Assembly (NCBI GenBank): GCA_023129115.1
Contig: JAGMCR010000001.1
Span: 1-64,000 of the forward strand
Reading direction: 5' to 3'
DNA: 64,000 nt
Source: Candidatus Iainarchaeum sp.
GTDB taxonomy: Archaea; B1Sed10-29; WALL01
Shown piece after piece: positions 56,112 to 64,000 of the stretch. Under the pieces are notes generated by a model, which was not told the origin of the DNA, ran no database searches, and saw only the letters and a list, made by a program, of their open reading frames with translations. Within the stretch, counting starts at the first letter, position 1; each line of letters opens with the position of its first letter. A program made the translations under genes and the position numbers.

Positions 56112-57772
56112 TTCTTTCCCCGGCCCTTCAGCAGCTTGACGGCCGCCGCCCTGTCCTTCCTGAACAGGTTTATCCAGTGCGTGAAGTCGGCGAAGCCCAC
56201 GTTCTTTTCCATCATGAGCTCGAGGTACTGCTTCCTCTTGTGCAGCTCTTCCGCAATGTTCCTCTTTTTCTTCTTTTTCTTTTCCCGGGTCCGGTAAATG
56301 TCGACCAGCTGCGACGTCCCGGCCTTGCTGAGCTTTTGCAGCATTATGCTGCTCCCCGTGTACTCCGCCGTGTCGTCGCCCGGGTTCCACCTGAACACGA
56401 TGTTGTAGTCGCCCCTCGTCGCCGTGTAAATCTCCGCGACCTCCCTCACGCGCCTCGCGTTGGGCGCGATGCTCGGCGCCTGTTCCATCACTATCACTAT
56501 ATCGACGAGGCTGATGAGCTCTTTCTGCAGGCTAATCGGCGGGCTCGTCAGCCTGTCCACAATCGTCTCCACGGACTCCGCGTGAATCGTGCCCATGGAG
56601 TAGTGGCCCGACGCCATGCCCTGGAACAAGACGTTCGCCTCTTCCCCACGGACTTCGCCTACAATCACGTAGTCCGGCCTCTGCCTGAACGACGCCTTCA
56701 GCAAATCGAACATCGTGACCTCTCCCGTCAACCCCCCGGTGCCCAGTGCAGGCCTCGAAATGCTCTGTATCCAGTTGTCCCTCATCAAGTTTAATTCCGC
56801 GGTGTCCTCGATGCTCACGACCTTGAGGTTCTGTGGGATGAACAGGCTGAGGGCGTTCATCGTCGCGGTCTTCCCGCTCGCAGTCCCGCCCGCGAGAATC
56901 AGGTTCACGCCGGCCTCAATCGTCAGCCAGAAATAAGCCATTTCCTGGCTGCTGAACGTCCCGAGCCTCACGAGGTCCAGCGGAGTGAACGGCACTTCCC
57001 TGAACTTCCTTATCGTGAACGTCGGGCCCTTCAGCGTCACGCCAGCGCCGAACGTCGCGTTCACCCTGCTCCCGTCCGGCAGCGTCCCGTCCAGCAATGG
57101 GTTGCCGTACGAAATGAACCGCCTGCACTTCTGCGACAGCTTTATCGTGAAGGACTCGAGGGCTGCCTTGGTCTCGAACATGATGTTCGTCACTATGGAC
57201 CCGTGCTCCCGGTGGCGCACGTACAGCGGCACCTGTATGCCGTCGCAAGAAATGTCTTCTATGTTCGGGTCGTGCATGATTGGCTCAATCTCGTTGAGGC
57301 CGAGGAAGTCCCTCTCGAGATAGTAGTCCAGCACTTGCCTCTCCTTTTCGCCCACCTTCATGCCGTAGACCTTGATGGCGTCGTCCATCGCGTTCCTCAT
57401 GAACTTGTGCTGCTCCACCCGGCCGGAACGCAGCGTCGCGTCCATGACCTCGACGACCCTCGCCCTTATCCGGTTGTACTTTTCCTCGTCCTTTGGCGGC
57501 TCGAGCACTTCGTACAGGTACTCCCCCGCCTTGTGCGTTATCCGCACCCGTGCGTACTTCTCGCCCACAGGATACTCGTCAACCACGCCCTCGGGCACGG
57601 CCTCCGGCTTCCCGAGCCCGCTCTTCCGTGGCGACTTCAGGCGGATTGCCGTGGCTTTCTTGAGAGTAATCCCCTTTTTCTTGCCTTTCGCTGTCTTGCC
57701 CCTCTTTCTGAGGGACTCGCGCTGCTCCCTCAGCGCCTCAAGGCTTTTCTCGAGCTCACTTTCAGTTGGCAC
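56108..57772 (-). CDS. Type II/IV secretion ATPase (TadA/FlaI/PilB family)
   Basis: A 554-aa hexameric ATPase that powers pilus assembly. Features: basic N-terminus, N-domain, GNPLLDGTLPDGSRVNATFG, LILAGGTASGKTATMNALSL (Walker A), VSIEDTAELNL, RQRPDYVIVGEVRGEEANVL (Walker B) and SGHYSMGTIHAESVETIVDR. GTG 57772 is used because the TATA element (TATATAAATA, about 57812-57821) predicts transcription start near 57789; a TTG at 57799 lies upstream of that. The promoter region is shared with the divergent pilin genes. Confidence 0.92.
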   Translation of the reverse strand: MPTESELEKSLEALREQRESLRKRGKTAKGKKKGITLKKATAIRLKSPRKSGLGKPEAVPEGVVDEYPVGEKYARVRITHKAGEYLYEVLEPPKDEEKYNRIRARVVEVMDATLRSGRVEQHKFMRNAMDDAIKVYGMKVGEKERQVLDYYLERDFLGLNEIEPIMHDPNIEDISCDGIQVPLYVRHREHGSIVTNIMFETKAALESFTIKLSQKCRRFISYGNPLLDGTLPDGSRVNATFGAGVTLKGPTFTIRKFREVPFTPLDLVRLGTFSSQEMAYFWLTIEAGVNLILAGGTASGKTATMNALSLFIPQNLKVVSIEDTAELNLMRDNWIQSISRPALGTGGLTGEVTMFDLLKASFRQRPDYVIVGEVRGEEANVLFQGMASGHYSMGTIHAESVETIVDRLTSPPISLQKELISLVDIVIVMEQAPSIAPNARRVREVAEIYTATRGDYNIVFRWNPGDDTAEYTGSSIMLQKLSKAGTSQLVDIYRTREKKKKKKRNIAEELHKRKQYLELMMEKNVGFADFTHWINLFRKDRAAAVKLLKGRGKK

Positions 57773-57844
57773 TCTCTGCTCACTTCCCGCACAAAGCAAG
57801 GGCTACGGCATATTTATATATAACTCCGGTGAGTTACCCCCCTG

Positions 57845-58654
57845 ATGCGAAAAGGCCAGGCCAACATCGTGGGCTATGTCATGCTGCTCGCCATAGGCGC
57901 AATCCTGGGCGTGGCCCTGTTCTACATGTTCGCGAGCACTTCCAGCGAGATAGGCACAATCATGCACACGCAGTCGCGGCAGCAGGCCAGGGTAATCTCG
58001 TCCTCGCTCAGCCTCTACGCGCCCGGCGCAGTGCGGGAGGGAATCCCCTACCGCGCAGTGGTCCAGAACACGGGCCACTCCACAATCACGGGCCTGTCCG
58101 CGTTCATCAAGTCCGGTGAAGTAGAGACATCCCTCACCGTGACCGACCTCGGCGGCAGCCCAATATCCTCCCTCCTTAAGGACAGGGTAGGCCTCGTCAC
58201 CGTGGCGCCTCCTCCGCAGCAGGGCGACCTGCTCGTCGTCGGCGGCAAAGAGACGTACGCCTTCAAGTCGTTCGACACGGCGCCCAAGCGCGTCAAGCAA
58301 GTGGTGTGCGGCGGCCCGGAATTGAGCGCAGTGGACGGCTCGGGCATCACGATTTATTCCAACACGTGCGGGGCGAACAACACGTTCACCTGCAACCTGA
58401 CCGTGGACCCTGACTCCTTGTACGTCGTGGCGTGGGCCAAGAGCCAGGGCGGCTATTCTTACTTCATTGTCACGGACGGCGGCAACTTTTCTGTCCTGGA
58501 CTCTGTCTCTAGCGACGGCGACGAAGGCGTTTACTACGCAGGCGACGCCGCGACGCCGGGCAACGAGCTTGACGTCTGTATCCAGAAAACAGTGGGCGGC
58601 TACCTGTTCCTCGACTACTTGATTGCCGTGCCGCTGTATACCCCGGAGGTGTGA
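57845..58654 (+). CDS. Pilin-like protein with class III signal
   Basis: A 269-aa protein beginning MRKGQANIVGYVMLLAIGAI, a class III signal (KGQ cleavage) followed by the polymerising helix, as in archaeal pilins and archaellins. The extracellular part is beta-rich with several Cys (VVCGGPEL, NTCGANNTFTC, VCIQK). The leaderless ATG is 27 nt after TTTATATATAA. It is transcribed divergently from the pilus ATPase operon, and the second pilin-like gene follows after 6 nt. Confidence 0.85.
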   Translation: MRKGQANIVGYVMLLAIGAILGVALFYMFASTSSEIGTIMHTQSRQQARVISSSLSLYAPGAVREGIPYRAVVQNTGHSTITGLSAFIKSGEVETSLTVTDLGGSPISSLLKDRVGLVTVAPPPQQGDLLVVGGKETYAFKSFDTAPKRVKQVVCGGPELSAVDGSGITIYSNTCGANNTFTCNLTVDPDSLYVVAWAKSQGGYSYFIVTDGGNFSVLDSVSSDGDEGVYYAGDAATPGNELDVCIQKTVGGYLFLDYLIAVPLYTPEV

Positions 58655-58660
58655 TGCGCA

Positions 58661-59509
58661 ATGAAGAAAGGGCAAAGCGAAATCGTGTTCCCGATTCTGA
58701 TTGGCATCCTCGTTGTCTTCGTGCTCATGGTGACGCAGTCCATTTCGACGCAAGCGCTTTCCTTTTCCGAGGCACAGTCCTACGCCGTGCTGGAGCAAAG
58801 GGCCGCGTCTGACGCCGACTTCGAGCTCTTCCAGCCCCCGACGCCGCTGGACAGTGACGGCGTAGTGCGCAACTCGGGCGCGATTCCCCTGAGCAACGTC
58901 GAGGTGACGGTGGCCTCGTCGGGCCTGGACACGACTTTGGTATCGCCCATGCTGTCCCAGCTCGAGAACGCGAACTTCACTGCCGACGTCGAGTACGGCG
59001 ACCTCGTGATTGTCTCGAGCACCGAGGGCTTCCGCGTCTTCCCCGTCATCCCCGAGCCGCAGCGCATCGAGGGCGCGACGGCAGAGGTCGCGGAGGCGGC
59101 GCTGCTGTTGGTCAAGACCGCGGTGACCACGCGCTCGTTCATCGGCGGAAACGAGACCGCCGAATTGAACAACGCGCTCCTGACACAGGGCGGCACCAAC
59201 TACACCCTTTCCTCGAACGACATAACGAAGGGCGTGGAAATCCAGTTCGACACGAACCCGTGCCTCACGATTGGCGCGGTCCTGGACATGCGCGTGCTGA
59301 CAGACGAGGCCGTTACCATCCGCACGTTCAACGGATACGAGTACGTGGACGGGTTCATTTGCTATTTCCCGCCCGAGGCCTGCAAGACCACGGACCTGTC
59401 GGGCGTGATGCAGCAGGACGCCAATGGCACGTTCAAAATTTTGATTGGCCACCCGAATGAGGCGCCGATAACGATTGACTACGCGGCGCTTGACCTGCGG
59501 TGCACCTAG
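58661..59509 (+). CDS. Pilin-like protein with class III signal (second)
   Basis: A 282-aa protein starting MKKGQSEIVFPILIGILVVF, the same signal type as its upstream neighbour, then a beta-rich ectodomain with N-x-T sequons (ENANFTADV, GGNETAEL, GTNYTLSS) and late Cys (NPCLTIG, FICYF, EACK, LRCT). GGAGGTGTGAT upstream of the ATG is a near-perfect ribosome-binding site. It overlaps the convergent KaiC-like gene by 4 nt. Confidence 0.83.
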   Translation: MKKGQSEIVFPILIGILVVFVLMVTQSISTQALSFSEAQSYAVLEQRAASDADFELFQPPTPLDSDGVVRNSGAIPLSNVEVTVASSGLDTTLVSPMLSQLENANFTADVEYGDLVIVSSTEGFRVFPVIPEPQRIEGATAEVAEAALLLVKTAVTTRSFIGGNETAELNNALLTQGGTNYTLSSNDITKGVEIQFDTNPCLTIGAVLDMRVLTDEAVTIRTFNGYEYVDGFICYFPPEACKTTDLSGVMQQDANGTFKILIGHPNEAPITIDYAALDLRCT

Positions 59510-60225
59510 ACAAACATTTCTTCTTCGGGGTAGACGTCGATTCCGCCGCGTGTTATCTTGTATTCCCTTAGCACGCGGTCTATTTTTGAGCCCCGCTGCT
59601 TGATGACGCGCACGCCCCTGCGGAGGCGGCGCTTCTTGTCCTCGATTTCGGTGAGCTCTATCAGCCCGTCGGCGAGGAAGTCCTCGAAGCCGAATGGGGC
59701 GTTGCCGCTGGCGTTTTCTGTGAGGTAGACAGTGGTCAGGCCCTTGCTCTTGGTGAAGTTGAACACGCGGTCGAGCTCGTGCCTCATCTCGTTGGGGTTG
59801 CTGTAGTTGTACGTGAGCGTGGACACGGAGTCGATGACGAGGCGCGTGTACTGTGTCTTGCCGCGGAGGAAAAAGTTCACTGCCTCGACGAGGTCCTTGG
59901 GCTGGAGCGCTTTTTTGCCCCCGCCTTTCTTGCGGAACGAGGCCTCGGAGAACTGCGAGAGCAATAGCTTGTCCGGGTCTTTCGCGAGCTCGGCAATCTT
60001 GAAGTCAGAGCCATCGAACTCGGCGACGACGTTGCCGATTTCCTGGCTTGTCGAGAGGTAGATGCCGGGCTCGCTGTATTTTTTCACGCCGTTGATGAGG
60101 TACTGCATGCCGAGCGTTGTTTTGCCTGTCCCTGGCGTGCCCTTGACTATGATGTTGCTCCCCGGCACGATGCCGCCGCCCAGCAGCTTGTCCAGCCCTG
60201 TAATGCCTGTCCTAATGCGCTCCAT
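59506..60225 (-). CDS. KaiC/RadA-superfamily ATPase (FlaH-like)
   Basis: A 239-aa single KaiC domain: RIRTGITGLDKLLGGGIVPG, IIVKGTPGTGKTTLGMQYLI (Walker A), YTRLVIDSVSTLTYNY (Walker B), VRVIKQRGSKIDRVLREYKI. Archaeal FlaH/ArlH proteins of this type regulate the archaellum/pilus ATPase, and the location beside the pilin genes supports such a role. The leaderless ATG 60225 is about 27 nt from AATAAAAAC on the minus strand. Confidence 0.85.
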   Translation of the reverse strand: MERIRTGITGLDKLLGGGIVPGSNIIVKGTPGTGKTTLGMQYLINGVKKYSEPGIYLSTSQEIGNVVAEFDGSDFKIAELAKDPDKLLLSQFSEASFRKKGGGKKALQPKDLVEAVNFFLRGKTQYTRLVIDSVSTLTYNYSNPNEMRHELDRVFNFTKSKGLTTVYLTENASGNAPFGFEDFLADGLIELTEIEDKKRRLRRGVRVIKQRGSKIDRVLREYKITRGGIDVYPEEEMFV

Positions 60226-60315
60226 GCCCTTCAAGACACGCCCCGTGTTTTTATTGCTTTGCGTGGCACCGGCTCTGTTTTAATAGTGCCCGGCTATCGC
60301 TTCGCCAGAGGAGGG

Positions 60316-60468
60316 TCAGAGCTGCTTCTTCAGGCGGGCGAGGTCGTACTCCAGGTCCCCCCGCTTCTTCTTGTCCATGATGGGCATGCGGAGGTCCTGT
60401 TCTATTCTGGCAATCTTTTCCTTGAGCCCCTTGGCCCTTGCGTGCGCTTGTTTCTTGCTAATTCCCAT
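60316..60468 (-). CDS. 50-aa coiled-coil peptide
   Basis: MGISKKQAHARAKGLKEKIA begins a 50-residue helical basic peptide ending LEYDLARLKKQL, probably a short coiled coil. The longer in-frame extension (to 60627) crosses the Lnt-like gene and is rejected. A TTTATATT box lies upstream at about 60504-60511 (minus strand). Role unknown. Confidence 0.6.
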   Translation of the reverse strand: MGISKKQAHARAKGLKEKIARIEQDLRMPIMDKKKRGDLEYDLARLKKQL

Positions 60469-60526
60469 TTGAAACCCCTGCTTATACGGGTGCGGCGCGG
60501 GAATATAAACGTTCATGGCTCGGAAG

Positions 60527-62011
60527 CTATTTCTTTTGCCGGGGCTTTGCCTTGGCTTTCTTTTTGAGGTGATAGTCATAGCCAAACAAAGCCAGCGCCA
60601 GTGCAACAACAGCCCAGCCGAACACATCCCCGTATTTGGTGTAAAAAGTTCTCTTGTTGGTGAAGGAAACCTTTCCAGCGACTATTTCTGGTTCTGGGGC
60701 CGTGTCCTGTATTATTCGACCATAGGGGTCAATTATTATGGAACCACTGGACCCAAAGAAAAGGGCTGTGTACACCCTGTGCTCAACAGCCCTGTAAACT
60801 GCGTTACCGCCAATTAGTCCCTGGAAAGCGCCAATAACCGGCCTGTCACATGAAGTTACAATTATGAATTGTGTGCCGTCCTCAATCAGCTGCCTTGCCG
60901 GGATTGTTGATGCGGATTCTATGCACAGAAGAATGCCGAGCCTCCCAAGCTTTGTATCGTAGCCATGGGTTCTTGGCAATATCTTGCTAAGGTCAAATGG
61001 GACAAAGCCGTCAATTATCCCGGCAGGAAATGCATTTAAAAAAGGAGCCTCATGGCGTTCAGTTTTGCCATCAGGATACACTAAATCTTCTGAATTCGTC
61101 AAGTAAATATTATGCTCTTTGCTGAAATTCACATACTGGGTCGTGTAAGGGCCTACTGTTTCAAATGGCTCATAATTCATCCAATCCGACCACAATATTA
61201 TTTCTGGGTTATATTTCAATGAATTTTTTGTTAAATTAAAATAGAGTTCATTGACATATTCTGTTTCCATCACTTTTGGCTGTGCCTGGATAATAATTAC
61301 AGTGGTATCGCCAGCACTGAGTTCCGGGATGCTAACTAAACCATAAGCAAATATTGCCCCAAATATAAAGAGGACTGCAATCGCTTGCTTGGATATCTTC
61401 TTTGTTTCCTTGTAATGAATTACCATATACGCGAGAGCGCAGTTGACAAGCAGGATTAGAAAAGTAACTCCGTACATGCCTGTGAATGACGCCAACTGCA
61501 GGATAGGAGTATTCATCCACTGCGTTCTTGACAGCGAGACAAATCCAATCCCCCCACCAATTTTCATAATTGCTGGCAGATTCATTAAGAGAAACTCCAC
61601 TGCTGTCCCAACAATCGGTATAATGAGGACCTGCAGTGTGGAGGGGAGGTAAGCCAGTTCTTTACGGGGCAGTTGCTTGGGCTTCCAATAATCCTCAACA
61701 TGCCACGTGACATAAAATGTCGTCAAGAGAGCCAGGATTATGCCTAATGGCCAAGCGATAATAGAAGGCAAAAAAACATCAAATTCGTTATAGAGCCAAA
61801 TAAATACTGGTGCGAGAAAAATACCTGTAATACACAGCAGCCTGTCCATTCTTTTTACCTTTGTCTCATTGTAAATGGCAACAATCAAAGGCACCAGCGC
61901 GAACCACGCCAAAAAGCTCCCGAAGTTAAAAGGCGGGTAGCTAAGCAAAAGCAAAATCCCGGACAATGCCGCCAGCCCATAGCCTGTTTTATTATTGAGC
62001 ATGTTATTCAT
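60527..62011 (-). CDS. Apolipoprotein N-acyltransferase (Lnt)-like protein, altered active site
   Basis: A 494-aa membrane protein with six to seven N-terminal helices, a nitrilase-fold domain (about 225-465) and one C-terminal helix, the Lnt architecture. Bacterial Lnt transfers a third acyl chain onto lipoproteins with a Glu-Lys-Cys triad. The Cys is present (GILLCIESAS), but the Glu position reads ILWSDWMN, and the usual Y-x-K-x-x-LVPFGE reads GIIDGFVPFDLSK, so Lys and the second Glu appear missing. The gene is clearly more AT-rich than its neighbours, suggesting transfer. Several lipoproteins in the window could be substrates. The ATG is 27 nt after TTAATAATC (minus strand). Confidence 0.75.
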   Translation of the reverse strand: MNNMLNNKTGYGLAALSGILLLLSYPPFNFGSFLAWFALVPLIVAIYNETKVKRMDRLLCITGIFLAPVFIWLYNEFDVFLPSIIAWPLGIILALLTTFYVTWHVEDYWKPKQLPRKELAYLPSTLQVLIIPIVGTAVEFLLMNLPAIMKIGGGIGFVSLSRTQWMNTPILQLASFTGMYGVTFLILLVNCALAYMVIHYKETKKISKQAIAVLFIFGAIFAYGLVSIPELSAGDTTVIIIQAQPKVMETEYVNELYFNLTKNSLKYNPEIILWSDWMNYEPFETVGPYTTQYVNFSKEHNIYLTNSEDLVYPDGKTERHEAPFLNAFPAGIIDGFVPFDLSKILPRTHGYDTKLGRLGILLCIESASTIPARQLIEDGTQFIIVTSCDRPVIGAFQGLIGGNAVYRAVEHRVYTALFFGSSGSIIIDPYGRIIQDTAPEPEIVAGKVSFTNKRTFYTKYGDVFGWAVVALALALFGYDYHLKKKAKAKPRQKK

Positions 62012-62079
62012 GGCTATAATTACCCCCCAGATTATTAAGCTTTGCTTTGGGCATCTAAGCAAAGTCTGGCCCAGAAGCG

Positions 62080-62285
62080 GCTGAAACTCAGCCCAGACCT
62101 GAGCTGGCGAGGTCGACTAAAGCGGGGGCATAAAGCCCCCGCAAATAGGCATTTTTCCATCAACGCTTTTCCACCGAGCGAGCGCTAGCGAGTAACAGAA
62201 AAAGGGTTGCTTGGAACTCAGCCGGCACGTTAGGCTTGGGAATCTAAAGATTCCCAGAGACAGTTAATTGGCCCAGAAGCTACTC
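62080..62285. repeat. Hairpin-repeat region, related to 39.1-39.4 kb and the tRNA-Cys element
   Basis: Contains GGCTGA-AAC-TCAGCC, GACTAAAGC plus GCGGGGGC-ATAAA-GCCCCCGC (8-bp stem), CAACGCTTTTCCACCGAGCG with the following GAGCGCTAGCGAGTAACAG, and GGCACGTTAGG followed by GGGAATC-TAAA-GATTCCC. Stem bases differ from the other copies in compensating pairs. The 258-nt gap 62063-62320 holds no gene. Confidence 0.85.
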
Positions 62286-62320
62286 CCCCCAAGCCGTAAT
62301 AGGAGCGATTGCCTGATTAT

Positions 62321-62575
62321 TCAATATGCTTTATCATGATGGTCTACTGAGATTATCTTAACAATGTCATCTCTTATTGTGTAGACAAGTACAAAGCTTC
62401 CAAAGTGCACTCGCAGGTATCCAGCCAGGTCTTGCTTTAGTGGCTTGTAGTGTTCCGGATGCTCGATAATCTCAATCAGCTTTTTTTGTATTTGCTTGAA
62501 GAGAGGCCGATTTTTTTTCTTCAGCTTTTTCATTGACTTATCGAATTGCTTGCTGAACTTGATTTTGTACTGCAC
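62321..62575 (-). CDS. RelE/ParE-family toxin
   Basis: An 84-aa protein of RelE fold: MQYKIKFSKQFDKSMKKLKK, LIEIIEHPEHYKPLKQDLAG, YLRVHFGSFVLVYTIRDDIV and a final KIISVDHHDKAY. RelE toxins cleave mRNA in the ribosomal A site; the basic residues and late Arg/His expected in the active site are present. It directly follows its antitoxin gene with no gap. AT-richer than surrounding genes. Confidence 0.9.
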   Translation of the reverse strand: MQYKIKFSKQFDKSMKKLKKKNRPLFKQIQKKLIEIIEHPEHYKPLKQDLAGYLRVHFGSFVLVYTIRDDIVKIISVDHHDKAY

Positions 62576-62806
62576 CTAAAGGCCTTCCAGGTACGCAATC
62601 GCTTCCTTTTTGCTCATGGCCCGGGCTTCCCCGTCTAGCTGCGCCTCTATCTGTTCGTATCTGGCGATTCTCTTTGCCATGATTTTCTTCCGTATTTCGT
62701 CCAGGATGAACTCCTGCACGTTCTTGTACCCGTATTCCTGAGAGTATTCCTTGGACGCTTTAAAGAGATTTGCAGGCATTGTAACACTAATTTGCTTCAG
62801 GGCCAT
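62576..62806 (-). CDS. Ribbon-helix-helix antitoxin
   Basis: A 76-aa protein with an N-terminal RHH DNA-binding motif (KQISVTMPANLFKASKEYSQ) and a C-terminal toxin-wrapping helix (AQLDGEARAMSKKEAIAYLE). ATG 62806 has GGGTGA 6 nt upstream; an ATG at 62821 lies at leaderless distance from TTTAAATA (62841-62848) and adds five residues. Autoregulation of the pair is expected from the family. Confidence 0.85.
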   Translation of the reverse strand: MALKQISVTMPANLFKASKEYSQEYGYKNVQEFILDEIRKKIMAKRIARYEQIEAQLDGEARAMSKKEAIAYLEGL

Positions 62807-62885
62807 TGAATTCACCCACATACTTTTGCGTACGTTTAAGTATTTAAACTCATTGGCCCGAGAAGCGGCTCTTTTCCCCTGGCGG

Positions 62886-64000
62886 TTACGCGCCCAGCAT
62901 CTCTTTCTTTAGCTCGGCGAGGGCGTGTTGGCTGCCGTGGTACCTGTAGTCCTTTTTGAGGATGTCGTCCATCCAGTACGCGTCGCCCTCGTACGTGAAC
63001 TGCATCAGCTCGCCGATGACCCGCTTGTTCTTCGCCGAAATGAACTTGAGGAAGGCGTGGCGCTTGCCGCCGGAAGAAAACACGCGCACTATCTCGATTT
63101 TCCCTGCCTTGGTGCTCATGGCGTACCTCGCGGTCTTGGGGATGCCCCTCATTTCGCGCTTGGCGTCCTCGAACAGCTGGGACCCCTCCACAAGGGGGAC
63201 GTGGAAGTGCGTGGCGCCACGGACGGGCCTGCACTGGAACAGGTAGTACGGCGTTATGCCGACCTCAACCATTCTTTCGAACAGCTCTTGGAGCGTTTTT
63301 GGGTCGTCGTTGATTCCCCTCAGCATGACGGCCTGGTTGTAGACCCGTACCCCGCTTTTGAGCAACGTGTCCACTGCCTCGATTGTCTGGGGCGAGAGCT
63401 CGCGTGGGTGGTCGAAGTGGGCGATGACATAGATTTTTTTGTCTGGTGTGGAGTGCTTCGCGAGTATCTCCACCAGCCCGGGGTCGGTGGTGATTCTGGA
63501 CGGCAGGTAAGTGAGCACGCGCGTGCCCAGCCGGATTAGTTTTACGTGGGGTATTTCCCGGAGCTCTGCCAGCATCTCGTCTATCTTTTGGTTGCTGAGC
63601 GTGAGGGGGTCTCCGCCGCTCAGCAGGACGTTGTCCATTTCGGGGTGTGCCTTGACGTACTCGACTACTTCGGCGAAGTCATCGATTGCCTCCGCGTCTT
63701 TTTTGCCGACGTTCCTCCGCCTGAAGCAGTACCTGCAGTAGGACGCGCACGTGTCTGTTGTCTGGACGAGGGCGGTCGGCTCGTACTTGTGCTGGAGGCC
63801 CTTGAGCTTGGTGTTGCATTTTTCGCCGCTGGTGTCGGAATAGCCTTCTTCCGAGAACTCTTCTTTCGTGGGAAAAACCATCCGCAGGAGCGGGTCGGCG
63901 GGGTCGCTCCAGTCAATGAGGCCCGCGAAGTGCGGGGTTATCCTTATGGGGTAAAGCGCGTCAAGCGCTTCAATGTTTCCCTGTGTTACCCCAAGGGCTT
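62886..64000 (-). CDS. KamA-family radical SAM aminomutase (lysine 2,3-aminomutase-like), 5' end outside window
   Basis: The open frame continues past the window edge (reading LGVTQGNIEALDALYPIRIT before the first internal ATG at 63881), so the N-terminus is missing. Motifs: DTCASYCRYCFRRRNVG (CxxxCxxC cluster site), VLLSGGDPLTLSNQKIDEML, RLGTRVLTYLPSRIT, NQAVMLRGINDDPKTLQELF, PYYLFQCRPVRGATHFHVPL and KAGKIEIVRVFSSGGKRHAF. The enzyme uses SAM, PLP and [4Fe-4S]. Lysine or another amino acid may be the substrate. The C-terminus is short compared with clostridial LAM. Confidence 0.9.
   Translation of the reverse strand, partial: ALGVTQGNIEALDALYPIRITPHFAGLIDWSDPADPLLRMVFPTKEEFSEEGYSDTSGEKCNTKLKGLQHKYEPTALVQTTDTCASYCRYCFRRRNVGKKDAEAIDDFAEVVEYVKAHPEMDNVLLSGGDPLTLSNQKIDEMLAELREIPHVKLIRLGTRVLTYLPSRITTDPGLVEILAKHSTPDKKIYVIAHFDHPRELSPQTIEAVDTLLKSGVRVYNQAVMLRGINDDPKTLQELFERMVEVGITPYYLFQCRPVRGATHFHVPLVEGSQLFEDAKREMRGIPKTARYAMSTKAGKIEIVRVFSSGGKRHAFLKFISAKNKRVIGELMQFTYEGDAYWMDDILKKDYRYHGSQHALAELKKEMLGA

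Noticed and set aside
55257-56390. 377-aa extended version of the TadB-like protein
   Set aside because: The extra N-terminus is an out-of-frame reading of the secretion ATPase; ATG 56111 overlaps the ATPase stop in the normal coupled way.
57803-59452. 549-aa minus-strand frame opposite the two pilin-like genes
   Set aside because: Long open frames on the antisense strand are common in this GC-rich DNA; the plus-strand frames have class III signals and ribosome-binding sites.
1-64000. CRISPR array, rRNA genes, replication origin
   Set aside because: No regularly spaced direct repeats of CRISPR type, no rRNA core sequences and no Cdc6/ORB-like cluster were seen; the repeat families found are palindromic or coding.

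Overview
The window is archaeal. It carries a group II thermosome, an archaeal primase small subunit, archaeal-type riboflavin synthase, archaeal 4-phosphopantoate--beta-alanine ligase, class III (KGQ) signal peptides, a KaiC-like ATPase and a TadA/FlaI-type secretion ATPase. Promoters fit the same picture: TATA boxes are centred about 25-28 nt before the start codon of many genes, implying leaderless mRNAs. Base composition is rather GC-rich, and genes are very tightly packed with ATGA/GTGA overlaps and overlapping convergent ends. Small size, many unassigned secreted proteins and a rich set of intergenic hairpin repeats suggest a DPANN-like lineage such as Diapherotrites/Iainarchaeota. That placement is inference only.

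Layout. 1-7.9 kb: M42 peptidase, glutaredoxin, a ZIP transporter flanked by inverted palindromic repeats, a riboflavin operon (ribC-ribH-ribA) running into a pantothenate-pathway ligase without an obvious start codon, the archaeal RibD-type reductase, nitroreductase and a Ca/Na exchanger. 7.9-20 kb: a P2A calcium ATPase divergent from the exchanger, CPA2 antiporter plus CBS pair, an Lrp regulator, RNA-modification enzymes (THUMP-SPOUT, stand-alone ThiI PP-loop), a DUF4258/DUF2283 pair and small membrane proteins. 20-34 kb is a sulfur and cysteine block: Thi4 with a cysteine at the sulfur-donor position, a leader peptide with five consecutive Cys codons in front of cysteine synthase, tRNA-Cys(GCA), CysRS, thioredoxin-like proteins, ferredoxins, and an IscS-IscU-SufS operon. 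34-48 kb: lipoproteins, a giant Cys-rich class III signal protein, thermosome, a transglutaminase-domain protein, a TtuA-type thiolase, a HEAT-like protein and primase. 48-64 kb: an MscS-channel/C39-peptidase fusion with RimK and a RimB-type protease, a type IV pilus operon, an Lnt-like acyltransferase, a RelE/RHH toxin-antitoxin pair and a KamA-family radical SAM enzyme truncated by the window edge.

Most notable. (1) 21.56-21.74 kb has the layout of a trp-type attenuator acting on translation: a leaderless MQGLACCCCC peptide, two identical 9-nt segments competing for one anti-segment, and a third stem over the cysteine synthase start. (2) The protein at 23.79 kb looks like a TATA-binding protein (two TBP repeats with all four intercalating phenylalanines) behind a lipoprotein signal peptide. 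(3) The protein at 49.37 kb fuses an MscS-like channel to a C39-like cysteine peptidase and is translationally coupled to RimK. (4) Palindromic hairpin elements are scattered between genes; one lies inside a lipoprotein reading frame, and another hairpin element sits between 14-bp direct repeats at the 5' end of the tRNA-Cys gene.

Several short genes were found by reading the sequence directly: two ferredoxins, a 57-aa EK-rich protein, a 55-aa membrane peptide, a 38-aa antitoxin-like peptide and the Cys leader.
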